IMG/VR virus record: IMGVR_UViG_3300029957_000007
Coordinates: 58,759 to 122,758 of that record
Source: a virus
DNA length: 64,000 nucleotides
Strand: one strand, 5' to 3'
Below are positions 8,725 to 16,650 of this stretch, piece after piece (positions within the stretch are counted from its first letter, which is position 1; each line of letters starts with the position of its first letter). The translations under genes were made by a program, and so were the position numbers. Below the pieces are notes generated by a model that saw only the letters and a list, made by a program, of their open reading frames with translations, did no database searches and was not told where the DNA came from.

Positions 8725-11601
8725 GTGTTACTGAGATATGCGAAAGCCAAGATAACACGAATCGCCTCGTGGGATGAGATCTTTATCAGAGACAGAAAGG
8801 TCAGAACAGCTTCCATCCTGGAAGACAAAGCACTTGATCGTACCATTCAGATCAAGCCAATCGCATTGAACCCACAGAAGTATTTGTATGTTCAAGCGAG
8901 AGCAGTGAGTGGCGGTGAAGTACATGGTCCAAACGACAACGGCGACTACTTTCGTTGGGAGGAGCTGCAAGAACGGTACATGACGTTCATTGGAGCTGCT
9001 GTCAACATCGACCACAAGAACAACGCACCAGAATGGGCTTGTGGTATCATCATCGACGCACAACTCAATCCTGAACAATGGGTTGAGATCGTCATGGCTA
9101 TCGATAAAGCAAAAGCAGAGAAGTTGTACCCTGGAGTCATCAAGAAAATTGAGGCTGGAGCTATCACAGACGTCTCAATGGGCTGCTTGGTAGAATGGTC
9201 GATCTGCTCAACTTGCTTGAGAACGAAGGCCGATGGCGATGAATCGAAGCTTGTGCAGGGTCAAGGGCTTGCAATGGAGCCTGAAGATTATTGCGAGCAT
9301 GTCGATGAAGATTCGCCTGCATTCTGTAAAGGAATGCCTGATCCGGATGGAGAGATCTGCCATGAAGATAATCGTGGCGTGACCTTCTTTGAAGAGAGCA
9401 TCATCACAACTCAAGGCGCAGATCCAGACGCCAAACTCGGACAACGCTTTGCGTCTGTCAAGATCAACGAAAAAATTCGAATCGCTTCATTCGCTCCACC
9501 TCAGCACACACCTTCAGACAAGTCGGCATTAGCGCCGTACATCAACTTTCGGTCACTCGACAATGTGCGACTTGCACATTTGAAACGGATCTCAAAAGGA
9601 GAAGATAGCATGGGTGCTGAGAAGAAGCCAGTGGTTGCTGCTGGTCCGGGGAATCCAACGGATACAGAGCAGGACAGAGGCGATTACGGCAAAGCCAGCG
9701 AGAAGGACAAGGCTCTCTTCGATCAAAGCAAGCAGAAGAGCCAGAAGGAAGACGAGAAGCGAGGCAATGAGGTGGAGACCATGATCGACCGTGGCGACTA
9801 CACACTCGCTGCTTTGGCTGCAGTGCAAGTCCTTCGCAAAGCTGGTAAGGCCGATCCAAAGCTGATCGCTTCCCTGCTGCCACTCATCGCCTCGGAAGAG
9901 GAAGTTGAGAAGCCAGGCGAGAAGAAGGCTGATGAGGTCGACATGCACAAGGACAAGGCGAAGCCCGGTGAGGAAGAGGGCGTCGAGGAAGTCCCTGAGA
10001 AAAAGGAAGTCGGTGAGAAGCCAGGCATGGTTGAGAAGGGCGAAGAGGAATATGTCGAGCCAACAGCTGCCACTGCTGCTAAGAAAGATGTGAAGCTGAG
10101 CGGCAAGGATTCCAAGTTCGCTCAGGCCAAGGCTGTTTTGGCTGATGCAATGAGCAAAATTGGTGCCATCCTTGGCAATCCTTTAGAGACCGCAAAGGAT
10201 GCTGGCGATTACGATGCTGGCGATGTGAACAAAGAGACCAAGTCAGTGGCTGACAGCAATGCTGGTGCCACTGAGAAAGAGAAGAAGGCGCAAGATGCCG
10301 CTGGCAATTCGACCAAAGAGGATCGTGAGAAACAGGTCGAGCTGGCCAAGCGTGCTGCTGCCAAACAGCGCAAAGCTGATAACGAAGACAAGAAAGTGGA
10401 CTTCATCACGAGTGAGATGATGAAGGGCAAGAACTTCGACGACTCCAAGCAAGAAGCTGATGAGCGCTATAAAGAAGACGAGACTCGTCAAGCCGCTGCT
10501 GAGCCAGAGATGAAGGACGGCACAGACAAGACGCAGAAGTCACCAGCCACTGAAGACAAGGCTGAAGGCGAGAACAAGATGCAAGACAAAGAATTGGATC
10601 AAGAGAAAGCTGGTTCCTCAGTCGAGAAGCCTGAAGTCGAGCGAGAGATCGCTGCTGGCAAGAAGGTGAAAGCTGAGAGCACCGAAGAGGAAATGCAAAA
10701 AGGCACTGAAGAGACCAAGGACAGCAAGAAGGAAGCCGCTGCTGAAGAGGCTCCCGAGTCGAAGGAAGAGAAAGAGGTCGAAGGCGCCAAGGAAGAGAAA
10801 TCCGAGAAGCCAGAGGAAGTGGTTGGGAAGCTCGACACCGCTGCTGCCGCCTTTGAGGACGAGGAGAAGAAGCTGAAGGAAGAGGCCGCAAACCTCGCCT
10901 CCCTCGGCCTGAAGGAAGAGGCGAAGCTGATCGTCAAGCGGATCTCTTCACTTCAAGAGAAAGTCGCTGTGCTGAACAGCCTGGCGAACAAGATCGAGGA
11001 CAACGGCAAGCGCGTTGCTTCGGTTGCGAACATTGCTCAGCGGAAGAAAGCGCTGGGTCAGTTCTCCATCATGGTCAAGAAGGCCTCGGTGATCCTGGCT
11101 GAGGTCTGCAAGGGCGATGATGAGGAGAAGAAGACGGTCGAGTCTTCGATGCAGAAGTCGGCTTCGGCCAAGCGGCTTGCTTCAGAGAATGCTCAACTGA
11201 AGGCCTCCCAATTGAAGCAGCAAGCGGCTATCCAGCGCATTGCTCGCTCTCAAGCGGTCTCCAGCCTGATCAAGATGGCGAAGGAGAAGGGGCTGATCGA
11301 CGAGACACAGGTTGCGAGCACCATCGAACGCTGGTCTAAACTCTCGGATCCTGCTTTTGCCGAGATCAAGGCCCACTTCGCTGCTGCAAAGCCTGTTCGA
11401 GTGGCTGGTGTGCAGGGTCTGCGCAAGAATCTCCGTGAGGCTGCTGCGGGCTTGACCCGTGTCGCCAATGGAGAACTTGAAGGCGTGGAAGCTCCTGTGG
11501 CTGGCTTGATGAAGCAATCGGACCTTGACGAACAGCTGGCGGACATGTTCATGGACGATGCTCGTGCCATGGGCAGCAAAGGACCCCGCGGAAGCTTCTA
11601 A
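8725..11601 (+). CDS. Prohead protease-scaffold fusion protein
   Basis: A 958-aa protein starting at GTG 8725 with GGAGGAA upstream. Residues ~50-165 fit a herpesvirus-assemblin/phage prohead protease: a GPNDNGDYF-WEEL segment, H97 in VNIDHKN and S151 in TDVSMGC as the probable catalytic pair. Residues ~300-740 are a very long Glu/Lys/Ala-rich, mostly helical scaffold, followed by a coiled-coil tail. Motif R-x-A-S occurs at R12 (TRIAS), R27 (VRTAS), R252 (IRIAS), R763 (KRVAS) and R817 (KRLAS). Variants occur at R288, R739, R838, R892 and R912, consistent with self-cleavage and scaffold breakdown. Protease-scaffold fusion is known in phages, but this one is large. The cysteines at C154, C161 and C164 are also notable. 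Confidence 0.85.
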   Translation: MLLRYAKAKITRIASWDEIFIRDRKVRTASILEDKALDRTIQIKPIALNPQKYLYVQARAVSGGEVHGPNDNGDYFRWEELQERYMTFIGAAVNIDHKNNAPEWACGIIIDAQLNPEQWVEIVMAIDKAKAEKLYPGVIKKIEAGAITDVSMGCLVEWSICSTCLRTKADGDESKLVQGQGLAMEPEDYCEHVDEDSPAFCKGMPDPDGEICHEDNRGVTFFEESIITTQGADPDAKLGQRFASVKINEKIRIASFAPPQHTPSDKSALAPYINFRSLDNVRLAHLKRISKGEDSMGAEKKPVVAAGPGNPTDTEQDRGDYGKASEKDKALFDQSKQKSQKEDEKRGNEVETMIDRGDYTLAALAAVQVLRKAGKADPKLIASLLPLIASEEEVEKPGEKKADEVDMHKDKAKPGEEEGVEEVPEKKEVGEKPGMVEKGEEEYVEPTAATAAKKDVKLSGKDSKFAQAKAVLADAMSKIGAILGNPLETAKDAGDYDAGDVNKETKSVADSNAGATEKEKKAQDAAGNSTKEDREKQVELAKRAAAKQRKADNEDKKVDFITSEMMKGKNFDDSKQEADERYKEDETRQAAAEPEMKDGTDKTQKSPATEDKAEGENKMQDKELDQEKAGSSVEKPEVEREIAAGKKVKAESTEEEMQKGTEETKDSKKEAAAEEAPESKEEKEVEGAKEEKSEKPEEVVGKLDTAAAAFEDEEKKLKEEAANLASLGLKEEAKLIVKRISSLQEKVAVLNSLANKIEDNGKRVASVANIAQRKKALGQFSIMVKKASVILAEVCKGDDEEKKTVESSMQKSASAKRLASENAQLKASQLKQQAAIQRIARSQAVSSLIKMAKEKGLIDETQVASTIERWSKLSDPAFAEIKAHFAAAKPVRVAGVQGLRKNLREAAAGLTRVANGELEGVEAPVAGLMKQSDLDEQLADMFMDDARAMGSKGPRGSF

Positions 11602-11652
11602 CATTAGTGAGCGAAGCTCATTAGTGTCCTTGAGCTGGATGATCTAGCTCAA
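11601..11652 (+). terminator. Tandem hairpins between scaffold and decoration genes
   Basis: A 12-bp stem with two G-U pairs (11601-11612 with 11616-11627, loop GAA) starts at the last base of the stop codon. A second stem, TTGAGCT with AGCTCAA (11630-11636 with 11646-11652), follows. There is no U-tract. An attenuator or RNase-processing site that raises the level of the downstream capsid-gene transcript is the likely role. Confidence 0.5.
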
Positions 11653-11672
11653 ATGCAATGGAGGAAAGAACA

Positions 11673-12143
11673 ATGGGTATGCAGGTCCTGCAACTCAGCT
11701 TCAAGGATGGCAACATCCCGTTGGATCCCACCGTGGCTGCGAACGGCTACTTCGGTGGTCAGCCCGCTGCCATCAATTCGCTCGGTCAGGCCACGAAGGC
11801 TACCAGCGGTGGTGGTTCACCGGCTTACATCGGCATGTTCAAGAACTCACAGTACGAGGACGCTCAGAACGGCAACGTGACGATCGTCTTCGGCGCTAGC
11901 AAGGTGCAGTTCATGAACGGTTCGGACCAGGTGGAGAACACTGACCTGTCAGGCAATGTGATCGAAGGCGCTCCGTATGATACCACTCAGACGTACGCCA
12001 ACGCTCAGTACCTGTACATCGATCACGTGTCCGGCCTGTGGACCAACCAGAGCGCTGGCAACGGCACTGCGAAGGGCATCATCACCAAGGCCCCGACGTC
12101 GACAGACTCGACGCTGGAAGCCTACATGTTCGCCGTCGCCTAA
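11673..12143 (+). CDS. Probable head decoration/stabilising protein
   Basis: A 156-aa protein. I chose ATG 11673 because GGAGG at 11660-11664 is correctly spaced for it, while the in-frame ATG at 11658 lies on top of that site. The product is all-beta, Gly/Ala/Thr-rich, with strands such as GNVTIVFGASKVQF and ends with a YMFAVA strand. GC-rich, highly expressed-type codons and position between the scaffold and the major capsid gene are typical of a capsid decoration protein (lambda gpD-like position). The family is inferred from context. Confidence 0.65.
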   Translation: MGMQVLQLSFKDGNIPLDPTVAANGYFGGQPAAINSLGQATKATSGGGSPAYIGMFKNSQYEDAQNGNVTIVFGASKVQFMNGSDQVENTDLSGNVIEGAPYDTTQTYANAQYLYIDHVSGLWTNQSAGNGTAKGIITKAPTSTDSTLEAYMFAVA

Positions 12144-12185
12144 GCCAACTCAACCGACATAACTGTCACCGGAGGAATCACAACA

Positions 12186-13154
12186 ATGGATCCGAGAATG
12201 TCACGTGCCATGCAGGCTTTCGCTTCGGCTTACAACGGCGACCCTGCTACTGCCGGCAAGCACCCCGGCCAGGTGAGCTCTGAGAAGCGTGAGGCTGCCA
12301 AGCGCATGCATCTTCGTCGTGAGGCTGCTCTCACCCAGGCTCTGCAAACCGAGGCTGGTCTGAAGCGCATCGCCGCGAACATGTCGAACCCTGTCCGCTT
12401 CAAGTTGGACTACAAAGGGATCTTCCGCAAGTTCGTCATTGTGGAACAGATGCCCGATGGCGTCCCGCTGATCTGGGACAAGGATCAGCCGCTGGCTCCT
12501 GCCGTGAAGGTCGGCAAGGGCGGTTCACCTCGCATGATCGAGATGCGAGGCAAGCGTGTGGAGCTCCAGGCCTTTGAGATCGCCAGCCGTGTGAAGGTTC
12601 CTTACGAGGAGCTGTTCACTCGCCGGTACAGGGCCCTGGATCGTGCCAAGGATCGTCTGATCGAAGGCATGGAGCTGCGTGAGGATCTGATCGGCTTCTC
12701 GCTGATCGAGACCGCGAGCTCCCTGGTTAACACCCCGGTGGTGACGGCCGGTGCTTTCGACCGTGATCTGCTGGCCAAGATGTTCGTGCAAGTGGAAGCC
12801 AATCGCTTGCCTGTTGCGACGGTTCTGATGTCGCCATACGGCACGATGGGCATCCGTCGTCTGCAGTTCCAGAACCTGGACCAGGTCGGCATGCAGGAAG
12901 TCCGGGAGACCGGGTACCTCGGCAACATGTGGGGTGCTGACTTCTACGTGTCAGATCAGATCCCGGCTGGTACGGCTTACGCCTTCACCGGTCCAAAGTT
13001 CTTCGGCTGGATGCCGATCCGCAAAGACACCGACGTCATCCCTGCTGATGACCCGGACAATCTGCGCCTCGGCTTCGTCGGCTATGAGCTCCTGGCCATG
13101 ACGATCTTCAACGCCCTGGGCGTGGTGAAGGGCAGCTTCAACATCGCTGCCTAA
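12186..13154 (+). CDS. Major capsid protein precursor
   Basis: A 322-aa protein; ATG 12186 has CGGAGG 10 bases upstream. The first ~64 residues are helical and charged (a delta/pre-domain) and end in LKRIAAN (K60-N65), matching the recurrent basic motif. Cleavage there would leave a ~258-residue mature shell protein starting near SNPVRFKLDY. The body has an HK97-fold-like pattern: RFKLDYKGIFRKFVIVEQ, a long helix around the RALDRAKDRLIEGMELRED stretch, and the late NALGVVKG segment. Codon use is the most GC-rich of the window, consistent with the most abundant protein. It follows scaffold and decoration genes in the usual order. Confidence 0.85.
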   Translation: MDPRMSRAMQAFASAYNGDPATAGKHPGQVSSEKREAAKRMHLRREAALTQALQTEAGLKRIAANMSNPVRFKLDYKGIFRKFVIVEQMPDGVPLIWDKDQPLAPAVKVGKGGSPRMIEMRGKRVELQAFEIASRVKVPYEELFTRRYRALDRAKDRLIEGMELREDLIGFSLIETASSLVNTPVVTAGAFDRDLLAKMFVQVEANRLPVATVLMSPYGTMGIRRLQFQNLDQVGMQEVRETGYLGNMWGADFYVSDQIPAGTAYAFTGPKFFGWMPIRKDTDVIPADDPDNLRLGFVGYELLAMTIFNALGVVKGSFNIAA

Positions 13155-13177
13155 GATCGACTGACGCAATGTGGAAG

Positions 13178-13206
13178 GAGGAGGAGGAGCTATCAGCCTC
13201 CTCCTC
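13178..13206 (+). terminator. Hairpin after the major capsid gene
   Basis: GAGGAGGAGG (13178-13187) pairs with CCTCCTCCTC (13197-13206) across a 9-base loop, 23 bases after the capsid stop. No U-tract follows. It is probably a transcript 3' end, pause or stabilising structure for the capsid mRNA. The purine-rich arm could mimic a ribosome-binding site but no suitable gene starts from it. Confidence 0.6.
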
Positions 13207-13243
13207 TAACCATTATCCTCTGACTCAAACAAAAGGAACTACC

Positions 13244-13696
13244 ATGTCGAATGCTAAAGTCGTGACACGTGAGATGATCGAGAACATCCGCTTCGTTCAG
13301 AACACGTTGAACGCTCAGCTGATGATCCCTGACCTGGGCAAGAACGGCATCGTTCTGACGCCTTACGAGATCGTGGACTTCTCTCGCTTCTTCTCCAAGC
13401 GTGAGCTCGGTCAGTCATCGCACTTGGATTACTGCCTGAAGGAAGGGCATCTGAAAGTGCTGGAGACTCCTGCCAATGTTGCCGAGGCAACTGGCGAGAA
13501 TCTCAAGTTCAAGGACGCTGTGCAGGAAGAGGACAAAGAGAAGCTGCGTGGTGAAGAGCTCCCGAAGGACACGCCGGTCACTGATCGTGTTGAGACCAAG
13601 TTCGATGAGGGTCTGGACAAGGTTGAGGACAAGGAAGACCAGGAAGACGAAGAGACCAAGCTCAGCAAGAAGCGTCGCAAAGCCAGCCAGGAATAG
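13244..13696 (+). CDS. Acidic head accessory protein with C-terminal RKAS motif
   Basis: A 150-aa protein. ATG 13244 is preceded by AAAGGAA; an upstream in-frame ATG at 13169 would read through the capsid hairpin and is not used. The N-terminal ~85 residues form a compact domain (helix, then IVLTPYEIVDFSRFF). The rest is strongly acidic (EDKEDQEDEE). The last residues are KKRRKASQE, the same R-x-A-S motif found in the scaffold and polyproteins, so the protein may be trimmed by the prohead protease. The location just after the capsid gene suggests a head or head-neck accessory. Confidence 0.6.
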   Translation: MSNAKVVTREMIENIRFVQNTLNAQLMIPDLGKNGIVLTPYEIVDFSRFFSKRELGQSSHLDYCLKEGHLKVLETPANVAEATGENLKFKDAVQEEDKEKLRGEELPKDTPVTDRVETKFDEGLDKVEDKEDQEDEETKLSKKRRKASQE

Positions 13697-13711
13697 GTGG
13701 ACAGCGATTAA

Positions 13712-13739
13712 GGATCTCCCTCAGCAAAGAGGGAGATCC
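13712..13739 (+). terminator. Terminator of the head operon
   Basis: A perfect 11-bp stem, GGATCTCCCTC with GAGGGAGATCC, and loop AGCAAA are followed by CTTTG. It is the strongest candidate terminator of the left half and separates the head block from the surface-protein block. Confidence 0.8.
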
Positions 13740-13740
13740 C

Positions 13741-13774
13741 TTTGTGTTGTGAAACAGCGAATTCACAACACAAA
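13741..13774 (+). terminator. Second hairpin after the head operon
   Basis: The arms TTTGTGTTGTG (13741-13751) and CACAACACAAA (13764-13774) pair perfectly over 11 bp, immediately after the first stem. An eight-T run follows at 13788-13795. Together with the stem at 13712-13739 it makes a tandem terminator. Confidence 0.65.
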
Positions 13775-13817
13775 TGGATCTACCACGTTTTTTTTCCACC
13801 CACAAGGGAGACAAGCA

Positions 13818-16013
13818 ATGAAGAGAACAGCGCTGCTCATTGGCTTGCTGATGTGCACCATCAGCGCATGGGCCAATCCATCAACACCAACGGGACTTGC
13901 CGTTGTGACAAACACAGCGACAAGTGCTAATCTGACTTGGAATTCAGTCAGCGGCATTGGTATCAAGTACAACATCTATCAGAATGGAACATTACTCGGA
14001 AACAATGGCGGCACAAATGCTCAAGTGTCTGGCCTTGTAACTGGCGTGAGTTATGGATTCGGCGTTCAAGCTTTTGACATCAACAACCTCGCATCAGCGG
14101 TTTCGCCATATGTGACGATCACTGCTGGATCTGGTGTCACGCCAACTGGTCAAGTACAGAATGTCTATTGCGTGAATTGTTCCTCTGGGTCAGGTGGCGG
14201 AGGTGGTTCCGTCACACAGGGGACTTCACCATGGGTTACGAGCGGAACAATTACAGGATCTATTCCAACTGGTAACAATACAATAGGTGCCGTTGGTGTG
14301 ACAAGTATGCCAACTATTTCAATTAATCCGGCCAATGTCTACATCACTGGCACGGTGAATGCTAATGTCACCTCTTCTACTGCGCAACAGATTACGATTA
14401 CTGCTTCGAGTATCACGTTACCAGTTAGTGTGACGGCGGCATTACCAGCTGGAACAAACTACATTGGTGCAATAAATATTAGCAATACATCAGCAATTAG
14501 CATTAGCGCCACCGGCGGGGCATTTGGAGTGAACAACTTCCCAACCTCACTGACAAACGGCGATTGGGTCTCAGGTGATACGCCAGAAGCTCAACTTGCA
14601 TCAGTGGAAGCCTACTTGAAGATGTCGAACACGGCTGGTACTGCTGACAACGTAATGGGTGACACCACCAATGGTCTGTGGGTTAATCTGAAGAATGCAG
14701 TCGCTTTGACTGTGAATACCCATGCCGTTACGCAGTCTGGAGCATGGGCTGCATTCGTCACACCAAGCGTTGGTACGTCCAGTGGTTCTCCTGCTTTCAT
14801 CTCCGTGACAGGTCAGGTTCCAGTGACTTGCTCTAATTGTACTAGCGGAAGCAGTGGAGCTTCTTCTGGGCTGAGTCTGGGAGCGCAGACTACAACTGCC
14901 GTTGTCGGATGGTTTGGCGGCATCACGAGTTCGGTATCCGTAAATACACATGCAGTGACTCAAAGCGGAGCATGGGCTGCATTCGTCACACCAAGCGTTG
15001 GTGTTGTGGCTGCAACTCCAGTATTTGTTTCCATACCAGCGGGAACTTACCTGACAGCCAATCCGGTGGGAGGTGCATTCCTTGGTTCTGTTTCCTTCGT
15101 TGCAGGTGCGATTGGAACTTCTTCTGGCAATCCACAATATGTCAATCAAGCTGGACTCACTTACTACAACAGTGTGAGTAACAATAGTTCTGTTCAACTT
15201 GCTTCATCTGCTACATTCACTGGAGCTATCGAAGGAGCTTTTAACCAACCAGCTGCACAGGTTATGGTCTTCGGCGACCAACCCATGACCATCTATTGTG
15301 ACCAGTTTAACGCCCTAAACAACGTTGTGGAAACAGATACTTTTACTTATGTGACATTCACTACTGGCATCGCAAGTCAGGGATTCAATCGTAACATTAT
15401 GATTACTGGAGACGCCTTTAGGGTGCGGTGTCAGAATACGGGGGCAGGCACCACTACTACATTTAATTTAGAAACCACTTACGGTACCTTACCACCAGAA
15501 CCCAACGCCATCACGAGTTTAGGTAATAAAAAGATTGCTTTGATGGAATTAGGAGGCCTTCTCCTGAACGCTGCTGGAATTCCTATTTCAGGAACGGTCA
15601 ATTCAAATCTGTACGTCGCAGGTGCTGCCAATAATGCAACTAACGGCGCGTTCTTCAGCAACCTTGGCAACTACTCTACCGGGCGATACGTCACCACAGC
15701 CGCTGGGGCTACGAATGCAACTTCCATTAAAGCCAGCAGTGGCATGATTACTGGATTGTGGGCCAGCAACACCAATGGCAGTACACAATATATTAAACTT
15801 TATGACGTGTCATACACGCCACAAGTCGGTGTTACTGTACCGATGCTAACCATAGGCGTCCCAGCAAATGGTGGTTTTCTCAATCCAGTTGGAGCATCTG
15901 CCTGTCTGACATTTACATCTGGGATTGCAACCGCTACTACAGCTAACAGTGGTGATACAGACGCAACGAGCATTGCTGCTTCAACATTGAAATTTATCAT
16001 TAACTGGAAATAG
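13818..16013 (+). CDS. Exported fibronectin-type-III surface protein
   Basis: A 731-aa protein. ATG 13818 has GGGAG upstream; it begins with a Sec signal peptide (MKRTALLIGLLMCTISAWA, cleavage likely before NPSTP). Residues ~20-100 are an FN3 domain (PTGLAVVTNT, SANLTWNSV, KYNIYQNGTLL, VSYGFGVQAFD). The rest is a low-complexity beta-rich body with Gly/Ser linkers and repeated VNTHAVTQSGAWAAFVTPSVG units (~300-320 and ~375-395), one 36-base part of which is identical at DNA level. It looks like an adhesin or fibre. Whether it is secreted from the infected cell or assembled on the virion cannot be decided from sequence. Confidence 0.75.
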   Translation: MKRTALLIGLLMCTISAWANPSTPTGLAVVTNTATSANLTWNSVSGIGIKYNIYQNGTLLGNNGGTNAQVSGLVTGVSYGFGVQAFDINNLASAVSPYVTITAGSGVTPTGQVQNVYCVNCSSGSGGGGGSVTQGTSPWVTSGTITGSIPTGNNTIGAVGVTSMPTISINPANVYITGTVNANVTSSTAQQITITASSITLPVSVTAALPAGTNYIGAINISNTSAISISATGGAFGVNNFPTSLTNGDWVSGDTPEAQLASVEAYLKMSNTAGTADNVMGDTTNGLWVNLKNAVALTVNTHAVTQSGAWAAFVTPSVGTSSGSPAFISVTGQVPVTCSNCTSGSSGASSGLSLGAQTTTAVVGWFGGITSSVSVNTHAVTQSGAWAAFVTPSVGVVAATPVFVSIPAGTYLTANPVGGAFLGSVSFVAGAIGTSSGNPQYVNQAGLTYYNSVSNNSSVQLASSATFTGAIEGAFNQPAAQVMVFGDQPMTIYCDQFNALNNVVETDTFTYVTFTTGIASQGFNRNIMITGDAFRVRCQNTGAGTTTTFNLETTYGTLPPEPNAITSLGNKKIALMELGGLLLNAAGIPISGTVNSNLYVAGAANNATNGAFFSNLGNYSTGRYVTTAAGATNATSIKASSGMITGLWASNTNGSTQYIKLYDVSYTPQVGVTVPMLTIGVPANGGFLNPVGASACLTFTSGIATATTANSGDTDATSIAASTLKFIINWK
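14739..14774 (+). repeat. 36-bp exact direct repeat, copy 1
   Basis: Bases 14739-14774 are identical to 14967-15002, within two copies of the same protein repeat of the FN3 protein. Flanking codons have diverged at third positions while this core has not. Recombination between the copies would delete 228 bases in frame (76 codons). Confidence 0.9.
14967..15002 (+). repeat. 36-bp exact direct repeat, copy 2
   Basis: The second copy of the repeat at 14739-14774, in the same reading frame. Confidence 0.9.
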
Positions 16014-16023
16014 GGAGTCTATT

Positions 16024-16641
16024 ATGAAAAAAATCAGTCTTCTAGTTCTACTGCTCGGCTTGAGTTCTTTAAGCCTAGCTCAAATGCCAGTTAGCGTCAG
16101 TGCTACCGCTAATGCAACTTATGCTTGGACCACCAGCAATACCGGTTACAGTTTAGTGGTAGCTGGTTTGGGCATGGCAGATACAGGCCAAGGTGCATTG
16201 TCTGGTACTATTGGTTTTACAATGGTCTCCTTGGTGAACAACTCAGCTTCTACCAATCTTGTTTTGGATGAGTCGAATGTCTATGGCGGTTTGAATGGCA
16301 ATCCAGTTTCTGGCAGAGTGGATTTCTATTTGACCAATGCGGTAACGTTCCCAGCCAACGTTTCCAGTGCTGTGGTTCCAGTTGCCAATGATACTAAATT
16401 TACAAGTACACCAAGTACCATTACGGCGCAGGCCAACTTTATCGGGACTGGCGCTTTGGTGGTTTCTGGGTCAAAGGTCTGGATGGGAGTTTTTCAGCCA
16501 GGGCAGACAGCTTTTAAAAATTGGAATGAAAAACTTATTATCTCCCCTGGGTGGCGCCTTGACGTGCAGATCTATCCAATCAATGGAAACACCGGCCTGG
16601 TGACATACTTGAAGTGGTTTGAACAGCCAATAATTCCATAA
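16024..16641 (+). CDS. Exported beta-rich protein, unknown
   Basis: A 205-aa protein with a Sec signal peptide (MKKISLLVLLLGLSSLSLA, then QMPVS). The mature part is beta-rich, Asn/Thr/Ser/Val-rich, without cysteines, and ends in a hydrophobic strand (YLKWFEQPIIP). It lies 10 bases after the FN3 protein and 9 bases before the muralytic gene, so it is in the same operon. No family was recognised. It could be an accessory subunit of the FN3 surface protein. Confidence 0.7.
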   Translation: MKKISLLVLLLGLSSLSLAQMPVSVSATANATYAWTTSNTGYSLVVAGLGMADTGQGALSGTIGFTMVSLVNNSASTNLVLDESNVYGGLNGNPVSGRVDFYLTNAVTFPANVSSAVVPVANDTKFTSTPSTITAQANFIGTGALVVSGSKVWMGVFQPGQTAFKNWNEKLIISPGWRLDVQIYPINGNTGLVTYLKWFEQPIIP

Positions 16642-16650
16642 GGAGACGAC

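Noticed and set aside
13169-13243. Upstream ATG extension of the 150-aa acidic protein
   Set aside because: The extension would be translated through the GGAGGAGG hairpin after the capsid gene, while ATG 13244 has its own AAAGGAA site.
14601-15197. Minus-strand open frame of 198 codons under the FN3 surface gene
   Set aside because: Composition is implausible (Ser/Arg/Cys-rich), no start signal, and it mirrors a real gene.
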